A DNA stretch of 64,000 bases, from NCBI GenBank assembly GCA_016185345.1, contig JACPNS010000022.1:62001-126000 (forward strand), in the 5' to 3' direction. This document shows, piece after piece, positions 42,902-52,004 of this stretch (positions within the stretch are counted from its first letter, which is position 1; each line of letters begins with the position of its first letter). Position numbers and translations under genes: made by a program. This DNA is from Solirubrobacterales bacterium. Lineage in GTDB: Bacteria; Actinomycetota; Thermoleophilia; Solirubrobacterales; JACPNS01. The notes under the pieces are model-generated. The model had not been told where the DNA came from. It did not search any database and worked only from the letters and a program-made list of their open reading frames with translations.

Positions 42902-43476
42902 TAGGAAACTTTCTTGACTTGGTCGTAGCCAACCTCGACCGGAGTCTCACGGCCGAAGATGGAGACGAGCACCTTGAGCTTGTGCGCGTCCTCGTTGATT
43001 TCGGCGATCTCGCCTGAAAAATCTGACAGCGGACCGGAGACGACCTTGACGGTCTCGCCGATGCTGAACTGCGGGGCCACAGGTTGCGACTTCGCGGCTG
43101 CGCCGCCTCCACCAGAGCCCGCACCCTGAGTGCTGCTGGCCTGAACGTTTGCGTTGGCGAGCAGGCGGTCAACCTCGGACTGTGCCAGCGGCACCGGGTC
43201 AGTCTGGTTGCCAACGAAGCCGGTCACGCCGGGCGTGCCCTTGACGACGCCCCAGGAGTCTTCGTTGACCTCCATGTTGACGAGCAGGTAGCCCGGCATT
43301 GTGCGGACTTCCTTGTCGACCTTCTTGTTGTCTTTGACCTCGGTGACGGTCTCGGTCGGGATCACGATACGGCGGATGGCCGTGCGCTGGTTCATCGAGA
43401 CGATGCGGTGCTCAAGGTTCTGTTTGACCTTGTTCTCGTGACCGGAGTATGTGTTTATTGCGTACCAGGAAAACAT
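42901..43476 (-). CDS. nusG: Transcription termination/antitermination factor NusG
   Basis: The protein has 191 residues. The NGN domain ([20 protein letters not shown]) binds RNA polymerase, and the KOW domain near the C-terminus ([19 protein letters not shown]) binds S10 or Rho. A Ser/Gly/Ala-rich linker of about 25 residues separates them. It lies between secE and rplK, coupled to rplK by a 1-base overlap. Confidence 0.97.
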   Translation of the reverse strand: MFSWYAINTYSGHENKVKQNLEHRIVSMNQRTAIRRIVIPTETVTEVKDNKKVDKEVRTMPGYLLVNMEVNEDSWGVVKGTPGVTGFVGNQTDPVPLAQSEVDRLLANANVQASSTQGAGSGGGGAAAKSQPVAPQFSIGETVKVVSGPLSDFSGEIAEINEDAHKLKVLVSIFGRETPVEVGYDQVKKVS

Positions 43477-43491
43477 TTGGGGGCTCTCTAC

Positions 43492-43929
43492 TTAGAAGAC
43501 GAGGAAATCGACGATTTTGTTGGCTACGAAGTCGATCGCGCCGAGGTATGCGCCGGCGAGAATCACGAAGCCGATGACGATCGTCGTCATCGTTGACATC
43601 TGCTTGCGGTCCGGCCACTGAACGCGGCGGAGCTCGGCCCAGGAAGAACGAAGGAATGTACGCAGGCGGCCCTTTTCCTTGACGGGCTTGTCTTTCGCGC
43701 CCTTGGGCTGCGACCTGGCCGGCTCGGGCTTGAGCTTGGCCGTGCGCTTGATCTCTTCGGTCGCCTCGACGGACGCGGCTGCCTTTACGGTTCCTTCGTC
43801 GCTCGGCGGTGCGCCGACCGGATCAACAGCACCGGGATCCGGCGCGCCGTTCGCGGGCACGCCAGATTTGGCGGCGTTCGCGTCTTGGCGAGCCTTGCGC
43901 TGCTTTGCTTTTTGGCGGTTACGCGCCAC
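43492..43929 (-). CDS. secE: Preprotein translocase subunit SecE
   Basis: The protein has 145 residues from GTG 43929. The long, low-complexity, charged N-terminal extension (about 85 residues) precedes the conserved amphipathic helix (SSWAELRRVQWPDRKQ) and a single transmembrane helix (IVIGFVILAGAYLGAIDFV). It clamps the SecY channel. It lies 6 nt after the rpmG stop. Confidence 0.94.
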   Translation of the reverse strand: MARNRQKAKQRKARQDANAAKSGVPANGAPDPGAVDPVGAPPSDEGTVKAAASVEATEEIKRTAKLKPEPARSQPKGAKDKPVKEKGRLRTFLRSSWAELRRVQWPDRKQMSTMTTIVIGFVILAGAYLGAIDFVANKIVDFLVF

Positions 43930-43935
43930 GAGGGA

Positions 43936-44100
43936 CTACCTCGTCTCCTTGTGGGGGCGTTGACCGCCGCACCAGCGGCAGTACTTCTTCATCTCGATTC
44001 GGTCCGGATTGTTCCGCTTCGATTTATTTGTTTGGTAGTTGTGACGCTTGCACTCTTCGCAGGCGAGCGTCACAGCGATTCTTACGTCTCCGCGTGCCAT
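43936..44100 (-). CDS. rpmG: 50S ribosomal protein L33
   Basis: I read this 54-residue protein directly. It starts [20 protein letters not shown] and ends HKETR. Two CxxC pairs (CEEC and CRWC) form the zinc ribbon of the Zn-binding L33 type, which suggests that a zinc-free paralogue may exist elsewhere. It opens the rpmG-secE-nusG-rplKA operon. No tRNA gene is found beside it. Upstream (44101-44357) is a short palindrome with a T-run, not a convincing terminator. Confidence 0.95.
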   Translation of the reverse strand: MARGDVRIAVTLACEECKRHNYQTNKSKRNNPDRIEMKKYCRWCGGQRPHKETR

Positions 44101-44296
44101 ATCTCAATCGGTCCAGACTTATTTAAAGGCTAAGTTCGTGATGGGAGTCTGCCGGAACGATCGTGCCGTGCATGAAACGACGATGCACAAGGCGAGAAAG
44201 GGCAGACATCAAAAAAACACCCCGGCCGGGTAGGGACGAGGTCAGCGAAGTTTAGCGCGAAATATTTGGTCCCTCGGACGGAATTGAAAGCGGACT

Positions 44297-44319
44297 GTAC
44301 GTTGTGACGTACATATGTA
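44297..44319 (+). promoter_or_regulatory. Palindromic site before the methyltransferase
   Basis: GTACGTTGTGACGTAC (44297-44312) is a 6-bp inverted repeat with a TGTG centre, and TACATATGTA (44310-44319) is a perfect palindrome overlapping it. They lie 39-61 nt before the methyltransferase ATG in AT-richer DNA. Possible operator or promoter; no regulator is encoded beside it. Confidence 0.4.
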
Positions 44320-44357
44320 TGTTATGATGCCGATCCGACTACCAAAGGGGCGCCCCG

Positions 44358-45011
44358 ATGGCACCGCACGACTGGAATGCAGAGGATTACGACCGCACCA
44401 ACGCTGGCGTGATTGCGCTCGGTCATGAGGTGCTCGAACGGCTCTCGCTGACGGGGAATGAAACGGTTCTCGACGCAGGCGCCGGCACCGGGGCCGTCAG
44501 TCGGGCACTCGCAGAGCGCCTGCCCGATGGTCATGTGATCGCATTGGACGCGGCGCCGCAGATGGTCCAGCACGCCCGCGACCGATTCAAGGGCACCCCG
44601 AATGTCGAGGTGTTGCAGGGCGATCTCTGCGCGCTTGACCTCGGCGGCCGGATGATCGACGCGGTCTTCAGCACCGCCACATTCCACTGGGTGAAAGACC
44701 ATGTTCTGCTCTGGCGCAACTTGCGTACCGTCCTGAATGACGGCGGACAGCTCGTCGCACAGTGCGGCGGCGAGGACAACATCGAGAGCGTGAGCCGCGC
44801 ATACTCAGAGGTCGCCGCGCGTGAGCCGTTCGCCGAGTACGTCGGCGACTGGCACCCGACGCATTTCGCAAGCCCGGAAGACACCGAGCGCCTGATGACC
44901 GAAGCCGGTTTCGGGACGGTCCACGCCTGGCTCGAGCCGCGACCGGTCTACCCCGATGATCCGGGTAAGCACCTGCGCGAAGTGATCCTCGGCGCGCACA
45001 ACGAAGCCTAA
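44358..45011 (+). CDS. Class I SAM-dependent methyltransferase
   Basis: The protein has 217 residues. SAM motif I is VLDAGAGTGAVSRALAERL, motif II is VIALDAAPQMVQHA, and a D residue follows in EVLQGDLCAL. FSTATFHWVKDH and GGQLVAQCGG match trans-aconitate methyltransferase-like enzymes. AAGGGG supports the ATG. The substrate is not known. It ends directly against the convergent gene at 45012. Confidence 0.85.
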   Translation: MAPHDWNAEDYDRTNAGVIALGHEVLERLSLTGNETVLDAGAGTGAVSRALAERLPDGHVIALDAAPQMVQHARDRFKGTPNVEVLQGDLCALDLGGRMIDAVFSTATFHWVKDHVLLWRNLRTVLNDGGQLVAQCGGEDNIESVSRAYSEVAAREPFAEYVGDWHPTHFASPEDTERLMTEAGFGTVHAWLEPRPVYPDDPGKHLREVILGAHNEA

Positions 45012-45260
45012 CTAGGCCGGGGCCAGCGCGTCTTCTTCTTTTGCGAGATCGAGGGAGGAGGCGCGCACGGTCTCGAGGTGCTTCTCCTGGGTCGGAAGCG
45101 CCCAGTCGACGATCTCCTGCAGTGCGTCGTCGCCGAGGTAGGCCTGCATCATCTCGGTCGCCTCGCCCCTGGTCTCGCGGGCAGCCTCCAGAATCGCAGT
45201 CTTCTTGCCGTCGAGAGTTCCTGCGTAGTCCGTTGCACGCTTCTCAGTCTGGACGGCCAT
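45012..45260 (-). CDS. Small hypothetical helical protein
   Basis: The protein has 82 residues from ATG 45260 (MAVQTEKRATDYAGTLDGKK). It is charged and predicted helical throughout, without cysteines or membrane segments. No family is recognised. It lies between the methyltransferase (tail to tail) and the Rieske gene upstream, from which it is 84 bp away. Confidence 0.5.
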   Translation of the reverse strand: MAVQTEKRATDYAGTLDGKKTAILEAARETRGEATEMMQAYLGDDALQEIVDWALPTQEKHLETVRASSLDLAKEEDALAPA

Positions 45261-45344
45261 TGTTTCTTCCTGTCGGTTGGGTGCAGATGTCGCGTGGAGG
45301 CACGCTCTGACCACATACCCCGGACCGCCGACCGCCTCACACTC

Positions 45345-46751
45345 CTAGGCGCCGGCGAGGCCCTCGATGTCCTTGGTCGCCGGGCCCTGGATCACGTGAC
45401 CTTCGGGGTCAAAGCGCGATCCGTGGCACGGGCAGTCCCAGGAGTCCTCGGAATCGTTCCAAAGCAATTTGCAGCCCATGTGCGTGCAGGTCGGCGCGTC
45501 GTGATGCATGACGTGATCCTTGACGAAATGCTCGGTGAACTTGAATCCACCTTTCGCGAGCTCGGCGACCTGCCTGACCGAGACCCGCCATGGATTGAAG
45601 ATCGCTTTCCAATGTGGCTCTTGGCCAGCGAACATCCGGTCGATGTCGATCGCCGCGGCGCCCGCCGTGACCAGGCCCCACTTGTTGAAGCCGGTAGCGA
45701 CCATCACCTTGTTGCTCAGCGGATGAAGCGAACCGACCATCGGCATGCGATCGGATGTCATGTAGTCCTGAGACGACCAGCGATTGGTCACCTCGCGGAC
45801 GCCGAAGTGCTCCTCGGTCCATTCCGTCAAGCGCCCATACGGCGAACCCGAGTTGCTCTCGCCGACGCGGTGCCCCTCGCCGCCGACGATCAGCAGCCGG
45901 CGACCGTCGCGTGGGTGAACTGCACTGCGCAACGATCGCGTCGTCGAGCCGGCCGAGATGTACATGCCCTCCGGTACATCGCCCTCGATCTCGAAGGCGA
46001 CGCAGTAGGAGCGCTGTGGTGCGAGCCGGGCGAAGAAGCCGCCGCGATCGGCGAACGGAATGTGGGTCGCGATCACGACGCGGCCGGCGCGCACCTCTCC
46101 GTGCTCGGTGGTGAGCCCGATCCCGTGACCCTTCTCCTGAAGACCCGTGACCCGCGTGTTCTCGTGGATCCGCACCGAGCCCTCTCGCTTGAGTGCGCGA
46201 GCCAGGCAGTCCACGAACGCCGCCGCGTTCAGCTGCGCCTGATCAGGCAGACGAATGCTTCCCCAGTTGTCGAGCGGGAGACCGTTGTCAACTTCGCGGG
46301 AGACGGACAGCCCCGCAGCCCCCGCAGCTGCCAGCTCTTCGGTGATCCTCTCGCCATCTTTCTCGGTGGTTGCAAACGTCCAGGCGTCGCGGCGCTCGAA
46401 GCCGCACGCGATTGAGTGGGCATCAACGAGTTGCTCGATCAGCGCCAGCCCGGCGAGACTCGCGTCGGCGTAGAGCGCGCCGTGCCGCGCGTCGCCGATC
46501 TCTGAGTAAGCCGTCTGCTGCAGCGCCGAGAGCTTGCCGGTCGTGTTACCGGTCACGCCGCGTCCGACTCGACCCGATTCGAGCACCATCACGTCTGCAC
46601 CGCGCGCAGCGAGGCGCTCGGCGATGAGCAGTCCCGCTATTCCGCCGCCTACCACCGCGACGTCGGCGGCGGCGTCTGCGCTCAGCGGCCGAAACTTCGC
46701 GCCGCGAAGCCCCTCCAGCCAGATGCTTCCTGCCGGTCCGAAGGCGCCCAC
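45345..46751 (-). CDS. FAD-dependent oxidoreductase with C-terminal Rieske domain
   Basis: The protein has 468 residues if GTG 46751, four bases after the DJ-1 stop, is the start; TTG 46793 is the alternative. An N-terminal FAD-binding Rossmann motif (VAVVGGGIAGLLIAERLA) begins the DAO fold. The last 60 residues hold a Rieske 2Fe-2S site (CTHMGC and CPCHGSRF). Such fusions are redox enzymes with unknown substrates. It is co-transcribed with the DJ-1/PfpI gene, which suggests stress or aldehyde metabolism. Confidence 0.85.
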   Translation of the reverse strand: MGAFGPAGSIWLEGLRGAKFRPLSADAAADVAVVGGGIAGLLIAERLAARGADVMVLESGRVGRGVTGNTTGKLSALQQTAYSEIGDARHGALYADASLAGLALIEQLVDAHSIACGFERRDAWTFATTEKDGERITEELAAAGAAGLSVSREVDNGLPLDNWGSIRLPDQAQLNAAAFVDCLARALKREGSVRIHENTRVTGLQEKGHGIGLTTEHGEVRAGRVVIATHIPFADRGGFFARLAPQRSYCVAFEIEGDVPEGMYISAGSTTRSLRSAVHPRDGRRLLIVGGEGHRVGESNSGSPYGRLTEWTEEHFGVREVTNRWSSQDYMTSDRMPMVGSLHPLSNKVMVATGFNKWGLVTAGAAAIDIDRMFAGQEPHWKAIFNPWRVSVRQVAELAKGGFKFTEHFVKDHVMHHDAPTCTHMGCKLLWNDSEDSWDCPCHGSRFDPEGHVIQGPATKDIEGLAGA

Positions 46752-46755
46752 AGAA

Positions 46756-47325
46756 TCAGCCCACGACGCTGCTGCTGTTGCGCGCCGCCGCAAACTGCTC
46801 GACGATCGCTGCGTTGAACGCCGGGAGGTCGTCGGGATTACGGCTGGAGATCAGGCCGCCGTCAACCACCACTTCCTCATCGACCCATTCCCCACCGGCA
46901 TTGCGGATGTCGGTCTTTAACGAAGGCCATGAGGCGAGTTTGCGCCCGCGCACAACGTCCGCCTCGACCAAGGTCCAGGCCCCGTGGCAGATCACGCCGA
47001 TCGGCTTGTTCGTGCGAACGAAGTCGGCGACGAACTGGACTGCGTCGGGATCAGAGCGAAGCTGGTCGGGATTGGCGACTCCTCCGGGCAGCACGAGCGC
47101 GTCGAACTCTCCTGCGCTGACGTCTGCGACCGCACTGTCTGCGGCAAAGACGGCCCCCTTGTCGAGATGGTTGAATGCCTGCACCGGCCCGGCCTCGAGC
47201 GAGACAAGAACGGCTGTGCCGCCGGCCTCTTCAACGGCCTTTCGCGGCGCTGTCAGTTCTATTTCTTCTACGCCTTCGTTGGACACGAGAAAGGCGATCT
47301 TCAGGTCTTTCAGTTCAGTGCTCAT
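46756..47325 (-). CDS. DJ-1/PfpI family protein
   Basis: This 189-residue protein has the nucleophile elbow VICHGAWTL with C113 and H114, and the family opening IAFLVSNEGVEEIEL. Relatives (YhbO, PfpI) act in stress protection or glyoxal/protein repair and sometimes as peptidases; which applies here is open. It is upstream of, and coupled to, the Rieske oxidoreductase. Confidence 0.88.
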   Translation of the reverse strand: MSTELKDLKIAFLVSNEGVEEIELTAPRKAVEEAGGTAVLVSLEAGPVQAFNHLDKGAVFAADSAVADVSAGEFDALVLPGGVANPDQLRSDPDAVQFVADFVRTNKPIGVICHGAWTLVEADVVRGRKLASWPSLKTDIRNAGGEWVDEEVVVDGGLISSRNPDDLPAFNAAIVEQFAAARNSSSVVG

Positions 47326-47390
47326 CGCACACTCCTTCAGTTCGCGGGTATTCGCTGCCTACCCACGCGCGCATGAGTGCCAAACGCGAA

Positions 47391-47777
47391 TTATTGCGAA
47401 GCGACGACCGTCCCTTGGTGATAGACGACCTGCCACTGCCCTGGCGAATTGGTCCATATCGTTGACCGCCGGGTGACCCGCGTCTCATGCCCGTCGGGCT
47501 GACTGAGTGTGTAGGTCGCGAGATACATATTCGGCGCGATCTGGCGTACCGCGAAGTCCTCGATCTCGTACTCGACAGCTGGCTCCTCGCGGTCGTAGCG
47601 GTCGACGACGGTGTCGATCACGCGCTCGCGCGAGTAGATCCGGCCCGAGCCTCCAACTTCGAAGTAGTCCTCGGCGATGAGCGCTTCGAGATAGACACGA
47701 TCCGCATTCGGCGGGTCATTGTGGAAGATCGGCTCGCGCTCGGTCAACGTGGCAAGGACTTCGGCAGGGACGTGCAT
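47391..47777 (-). CDS. SnoaL-like / DUF4440-type NTF2-fold protein
   Basis: The protein has 128 residues. The pattern LIAEDYFEVGGSGRIYSRERVIDTV, then VRQIAPNMYLATYTL, then RRSTIWTNSPGQWQVVYHQGT matches the DUF4440 branch of NTF2-like proteins. No catalytic residue is assigned. It lies 9 bp downstream of hemW on the same strand. Confidence 0.8.
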   Translation of the reverse strand: MHVPAEVLATLTEREPIFHNDPPNADRVYLEALIAEDYFEVGGSGRIYSRERVIDTVVDRYDREEPAVEYEIEDFAVRQIAPNMYLATYTLSQPDGHETRVTRRSTIWTNSPGQWQVVYHQGTVVASQ

Positions 47778-47786
47778 GGCGTCAGC

Positions 47787-48998
47787 TTAGGCAGAGAGAT
47801 CGACTGTGACGGGATCGGCCATCAGCCTCCCCTTCAGCGTGAGTACCGCTCGGCCCTCGGCGTGATCGGCACGTTCGAGCATCCCAGCCTTCAAGTTCTG
47901 CTCGGCGGCGGCGCGGCCCTCATCGGTCAGCACATCCAGCGGGACGCCGCCGCGCAACCGCAGCCCAAGCATCACGGCCTCGAGCCGTTGCGCTTCCTCA
48001 TTCGGGGACTCACGTGCGGCCGCCGGCGAGATCCCGTTTTTCGCCTTCTCGCTCCAGGCGCGCGGGTGCAGCACGTTCCACCACCTGACGCCGCCGACGT
48101 GACTGTGCGCGCCGGGGCCGACTCCCCACCAGTTGCCGCCCGACCAGTAGCCGAGGTTGTGGCTACAGTAGGCGTCAGGGCCGGTCGCCCAGCTGCAGGT
48201 TTCGTACCAATCCATGCCGGCCTCTGTGAGTACGCGCTCTGCAGTTTCAAAACGATCGACGATCACTTCCTCGCCGGGCACGATGAGCTCACCGCGCTCG
48301 ACCTGGCCCGCCATCCGAGTGCCGGGTTCCACGATCAGCGAGTACGTACTGATGTGATCGGGCTCGGCCGCGAGCGCGGCCTGAACGCTCGCGAGCCAGT
48401 CGTCGGCGGTCTCGCCGGGAGTGCCGTAAATCAGATCGAGACTGACCTGCTCGAATCCAGCGGCGCGCGCCTCCTTCACCGCCTCCTCGGGGCGGCCGGG
48501 CGTGTGGACGCGGTCAAGCGTCTTCAAAACCGAGGGGACGGCCGACTGCATCCCGAGCGACACGCGTGTGAAACCGGCCTCGCGGAGCGCTTCGAATTTG
48601 GCCGGATCGACCGACTCCGGATTGGCCTCGGTCGTGACCTCTGCGCCGTTTCGCAATCCGAAGCGCTGGCGCACCGCGCCCAGCAGTCTGGCGAGATCTT
48701 CGGCCAGGAGGATCGTCGGAGTGCCGCCGCCGATGAACACGGTGTCAACGCTTGGGGCGTGGTCGCCGAGGACGCGCTGCGCGAGGTCGAGCTCGGCGAT
48801 CGCCGCATCCATGTAGCCTGATTGCGCGGAGCCGTCCTCGCCCGGGACGTAGGTGTTGAAATCGCAGTACCCGCATCTCGTCGAGCAGAACGGCACATGC
48901 AGATAAATGCCGAAGGGGTGGGCTTTCAGCCCCGTCAGCGCCTTGGCTGGCAGCGCGCCGTCGCGCGGCGCCGCGTCTCCTTCGGGCAGTCGAGCCAT
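47787..48998 (-). CDS. hemW: HemW-like radical SAM protein
   Basis: The protein has 403 residues from ATG 48998 (MARLPEGDAAPRDGALPAKA); longer frames upstream run antisense to the nucleotidyltransferase gene. The radical SAM cluster is C38, C42 and C45 (CSTRCGYCDF), and FIGGGTPTIL and the C-terminal HemW domain follow. HemW proteins bind haem and are thought to hand it to haem proteins; older names call it oxygen-independent coproporphyrinogen oxidase. Confidence 0.93.
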   Translation of the reverse strand: MARLPEGDAAPRDGALPAKALTGLKAHPFGIYLHVPFCSTRCGYCDFNTYVPGEDGSAQSGYMDAAIAELDLAQRVLGDHAPSVDTVFIGGGTPTILLAEDLARLLGAVRQRFGLRNGAEVTTEANPESVDPAKFEALREAGFTRVSLGMQSAVPSVLKTLDRVHTPGRPEEAVKEARAAGFEQVSLDLIYGTPGETADDWLASVQAALAAEPDHISTYSLIVEPGTRMAGQVERGELIVPGEEVIVDRFETAERVLTEAGMDWYETCSWATGPDAYCSHNLGYWSGGNWWGVGPGAHSHVGGVRWWNVLHPRAWSEKAKNGISPAAARESPNEEAQRLEAVMLGLRLRGGVPLDVLTDEGRAAAEQNLKAGMLERADHAEGRAVLTLKGRLMADPVTVDLSA

Positions 48999-49039
48999 GG
49001 GATCGAGTCTAGGCTGGCCGCCGATCGCGCGAGCGGGAC

Positions 49040-50695
49040 CTAAGACGCGCTGATGGTCAGCTCGCCGAGGCCGATGCCAATCTCTCGCAGGTCCGGAGCG
49101 AGACCGAGCTCGGCCGGAACTCCAGTCTTGTCGACTACGAAATCGATTTCGATCCCGCGTTTGCCTGCCAGCGCCTCGGCCGGGATCGGAATCGTCGTCG
49201 AAGTGGTCGGGTGCTCTAGGTCCAGCGTCAGGTGGGCGAGCCTGAATTCGTTGACGACCACGTCGACTACGACCTCCGGATGGCTCTCGGCGAGCGGCGC
49301 TCGAATACCGAAGGCAAGGGTCGCGCCGCCCTCGAGCGGACATCCCAGTCCCAGTCGGACGCGCGAGATCTCCCCACGCGACCAGACGCCGAAGTCCTCG
49401 GGAAACCACCATCCGTTGACCAGGAACTCGCCGCGCGCCTGCTCGCCGCCAAGCCTGATCTCGCTGCCCAGCTCATAGCGCGGCCAGCTTTCCGCGTCGG
49501 CCCCGGGGCCAGAGGAACGGCCGACGAGCGCGCGCAGCTTGCGCCGCGTTCGCCACGGGCGCCCAGCTGCGACAAACGCCAGTTCTCCCGCCAGCTCGCG
49601 CCGCCGGCCGAGCCCCTGCCTGCGCACAAAAAAGTCAGCGAAATCACCGACACCGGTTTTCGCGCCGAGTGGCGCACGGTCGGCGATTTCCATTTCGTAG
49701 TCCTCGATCACGCGGGCCAACTTTCCCGCGACCGCGGGCGTTCCATCTTCGGCTGGCTTTCGGCGCCTGCGGGCACGCACCGCAAGCGGAACCGGACACG
49801 CGGCGAGCGCCCGGCGCGTCTCGGCAGGAAGCTCGACCTCCGCGACGTCCGCGAGGTATTCAAAGGCCTCAAGCATCTGGTGCGCCAGCCGCCAGTCGCG
49901 CCCGCGCGAGGCGAAGAGCCCCCAATCGATCTCCTGCTCATGGCCGCGCACAAGCAACACGCAGTCGCCGACCCAGCGCTCGCGGATGTCGCGCCAGGGA
50001 TCGGCAGCGTGTGCGATCGTGACCGCAAGCAGATCGGCGCGGCCGAGCGCGCGGCATTCGGCGCCCGCGATCGTGCACGGAACTGCATGTTCGCTCAGCC
50101 TCGCGGCGAGTTCGGGCCGCCGCATCGAATGCAAGGCGCTCCAATGCAGATCGATCGACACTCCCTCCCCGCGCGAGAACTCTTCGCCATGCTTCATCGT
50201 GATCAGCCGCGGCTCACCCTTTCGCAGGCCGGCCGCGTCGCGCGCCTTGAAACCGCGATCAATCAGCAGCCCGGCTGCTTCAGAAATTTTGTCGGGACTG
50301 ACGAGCACGTCCACGTCGAACATCGGCCGCAGTCGAGCCGGAACGCCGTGCCCGTAGACCAGCGCCCCACCCTTCATCAGCACCGGATCGCAGCCCGCCT
50401 CGCGCAGGTCACCGATCGACGGCGCGATCATCCGCGCGTGCGACTCGGTGCGAAGCCAGGTCACGCGAGAGACGTTGGTGATCTGCGCGGCGAGCTGCTC
50501 ACCGATCGGAAGCGGGTCGGGCCGAGCGGTGAGCATCGGCAGCAACTGGACTGATCCGAAATCAAGCGTGTCGAGATCGACGGCGTCGGCCCACGCCTCG
50601 GCTGCTCGCTCGGCGACTTCGCGATCGGGATGCAGCGCGGCACGCAGAAGATTGTCCTGCAGCGCCGGCGGCCGCATCAGCGGTGCGCGCCTCAA
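49040..50695 (-). CDS. Nucleotidyltransferase family protein (NTP_transf_5-like)
   Basis: The protein has 551 residues. The start TTG overlaps the glycosyltransferase stop (TTGA), with GAGG 7 nt upstream. DPVLMKGGALVYGHGVPARL and RPMFDVDVLV give the [KG]G...DxDxxV signature of the uncharacterised nucleotidyltransferase family often found with PqqD- and HPr-kinase-like genes, including some lasso peptide clusters. The C-terminal 200 residues form a separate, apparently beta-rich domain. It ends the five-gene operon. The substrate is unknown. Confidence 0.8.
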   Translation of the reverse strand: MRRAPLMRPPALQDNLLRAALHPDREVAERAAEAWADAVDLDTLDFGSVQLLPMLTARPDPLPIGEQLAAQITNVSRVTWLRTESHARMIAPSIGDLREAGCDPVLMKGGALVYGHGVPARLRPMFDVDVLVSPDKISEAAGLLIDRGFKARDAAGLRKGEPRLITMKHGEEFSRGEGVSIDLHWSALHSMRRPELAARLSEHAVPCTIAGAECRALGRADLLAVTIAHAADPWRDIRERWVGDCVLLVRGHEQEIDWGLFASRGRDWRLAHQMLEAFEYLADVAEVELPAETRRALAACPVPLAVRARRRRKPAEDGTPAVAGKLARVIEDYEMEIADRAPLGAKTGVGDFADFFVRRQGLGRRRELAGELAFVAAGRPWRTRRKLRALVGRSSGPGADAESWPRYELGSEIRLGGEQARGEFLVNGWWFPEDFGVWSRGEISRVRLGLGCPLEGGATLAFGIRAPLAESHPEVVVDVVVNEFRLAHLTLDLEHPTTSTTIPIPAEALAGKRGIEIDFVVDKTGVPAELGLAPDLREIGIGLGELTISAS

Positions 50696-51342
50696 CCGTC
50701 GGCCTCACGTCTGGCATGGATTGCGGCGCGCGCCGACAGCACGTACTGCCGCCGAATCTCATCGCGATCGACGATCGTCAAGTTCGCTCCATGGATGCGG
50801 CGCTCGAGCACGATGTGGTTGACCTCCGGCACGGGACCGAGGCGCTGCATGAAGCGAAAGAGATCATGAATCCCGTCCGTTTCTTCGAGTCCGCCGAGTT
50901 CTTCGAAGACCGAACGACGCACGAGCATTGCCATCGGACTTCCGTGCACGGGCTCTTTGGAAATCGCGAAGCGTGCCGCGAGTTCTTCCTCACGTCCCGG
51001 GTCGTAGAACTCGCGGACAAGCCCCTGGCAAGCGCTCGCCCCGCCGATCGCGTCAAGCAGCACCTGATTGCGATCGGGGGTATGTCGATCGTCACCGTCG
51101 AGAAAAGAGATGAACTCTGTGTCGATGAGACGTGCGCCGATATTGCGCGCGATCGCCGGGCCCTCACCCGGTCCGAACACCACCTCGACGTCGCGCTCGC
51201 GAGCAACGTCACCGGTGCCGTCAGTCGAGCCGTTGTCCACGACGACGATCTGCGAGGCCGGCAGAGTCTGCGCGAGAATCGAGTCGATCGCCTCGCCGAT
51301 GTACTGCGCCTGGTTGCGCACCGCGATCACGACGCCGATCAT
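50692..51342 (-). CDS. Family 2 glycosyltransferase (216 aa)
   Basis: This is a short GT-A fold enzyme with MIGVVIAVRNQAQYIGEAID at the start, VVVDNGSTDGTGDVA, and the DxD-type FLDGDD motif. It has no membrane segment. Its start and stop each overlap a neighbour by 4 bp. It probably transfers a sugar from an NDP donor to the product handled by this operon. Confidence 0.88.
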   Translation of the reverse strand: MIGVVIAVRNQAQYIGEAIDSILAQTLPASQIVVVDNGSTDGTGDVARERDVEVVFGPGEGPAIARNIGARLIDTEFISFLDGDDRHTPDRNQVLLDAIGGASACQGLVREFYDPGREEELAARFAISKEPVHGSPMAMLVRRSVFEELGGLEETDGIHDLFRFMQRLGPVPEVNHIVLERRIHGANLTIVDRDEIRRQYVLSARAAIHARREADG

Positions 51343-52004
51343 GCTTCGTGGCTCCCGATCTTGCCGCGGCGCTCGAGCGAATCCTTCAGGCGGTGAACGA
51401 TCGCCGGCCGATTGACCGCGCGGTCGCGGGTCAGCGATCCCGGTCTCATTCGATAGTTAAAGGCGACCTGGTCAACGTGCACCGCCCTCAGCCCCGCCTC
51501 CTTCATGCGCATCACCCAGTCAACGTCCTCGCCGTGAACGATCGATTCGTCGAGCTCGCCGACGCAATCGATCACCGTGCGCGTGACGAAGATGCTCGGA
51601 ATCGACACCGCGTGGGTCGGGTCTGAAAAGGGGTTCGGGGGATTGCCCATCAGCACCTGGACGCGCGCGAACGCGACGTCGGCGCCGTCCTCGATCGCGA
51701 CGCGGCGCTCGTCGGGCGAACCGGCGACCCAGATGTCGTCGGCATCGAGAAAGCCGATGATCGAGCCGCTCGCCGCCCGCATGCCGGCGTTGCGCGCAGC
51801 TGAAGGTCCGGCGTTGGCCTGCCGAATCAGCGTGATCGGGCCGGGCATCGATTCGACAATCTCCGCGCTGCGGTCGGCCGAGCCGTCATCTACAACGATC
51901 AGCTCGAGCAGGCGGTCGGCGTTCTCAACGACGCTGCGGACCGCGTCCTCAACCCACTGCTCGCAGTTGAACACCGGCATGATCACCGAAAGGTTGTTGC
52001 TCAT
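51339..52004 (-). CDS. Family 2 glycosyltransferase (221 aa)
   Basis: The GT2 core is evident: MSNNLSVIMPVFNCEQWVED, VVDDGSADRSAEIV, RNAGMRAASG and FLDADD, with the acceptor-side EDVDW near residue 165. It is soluble. It overlaps the kinase gene upstream and the second GT2 gene downstream by 4 bp each, so all are coupled. Confidence 0.9.
   Translation of the reverse strand: MSNNLSVIMPVFNCEQWVEDAVRSVVENADRLLELIVVDDGSADRSAEIVESMPGPITLIRQANAGPSAARNAGMRAASGSIIGFLDADDIWVAGSPDERRVAIEDGADVAFARVQVLMGNPPNPFSDPTHAVSIPSIFVTRTVIDCVGELDESIVHGEDVDWVMRMKEAGLRAVHVDQVAFNYRMRPGSLTRDRAVNRPAIVHRLKDSLERRGKIGSHEA

Noticed and set aside
44195-44235. Terminator before rpmG (CCCGGCCGGGG followed by seven Ts).
   Set aside because: Only a 3-4-bp stem is possible around the palindrome, too weak to call a terminator.
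49013-49412. Upstream extension of HemW to 541 residues.
   Set aside because: The added Arg/Pro-rich part overlaps the nucleotidyltransferase coding sequence, and the family starts at ATG 48998.
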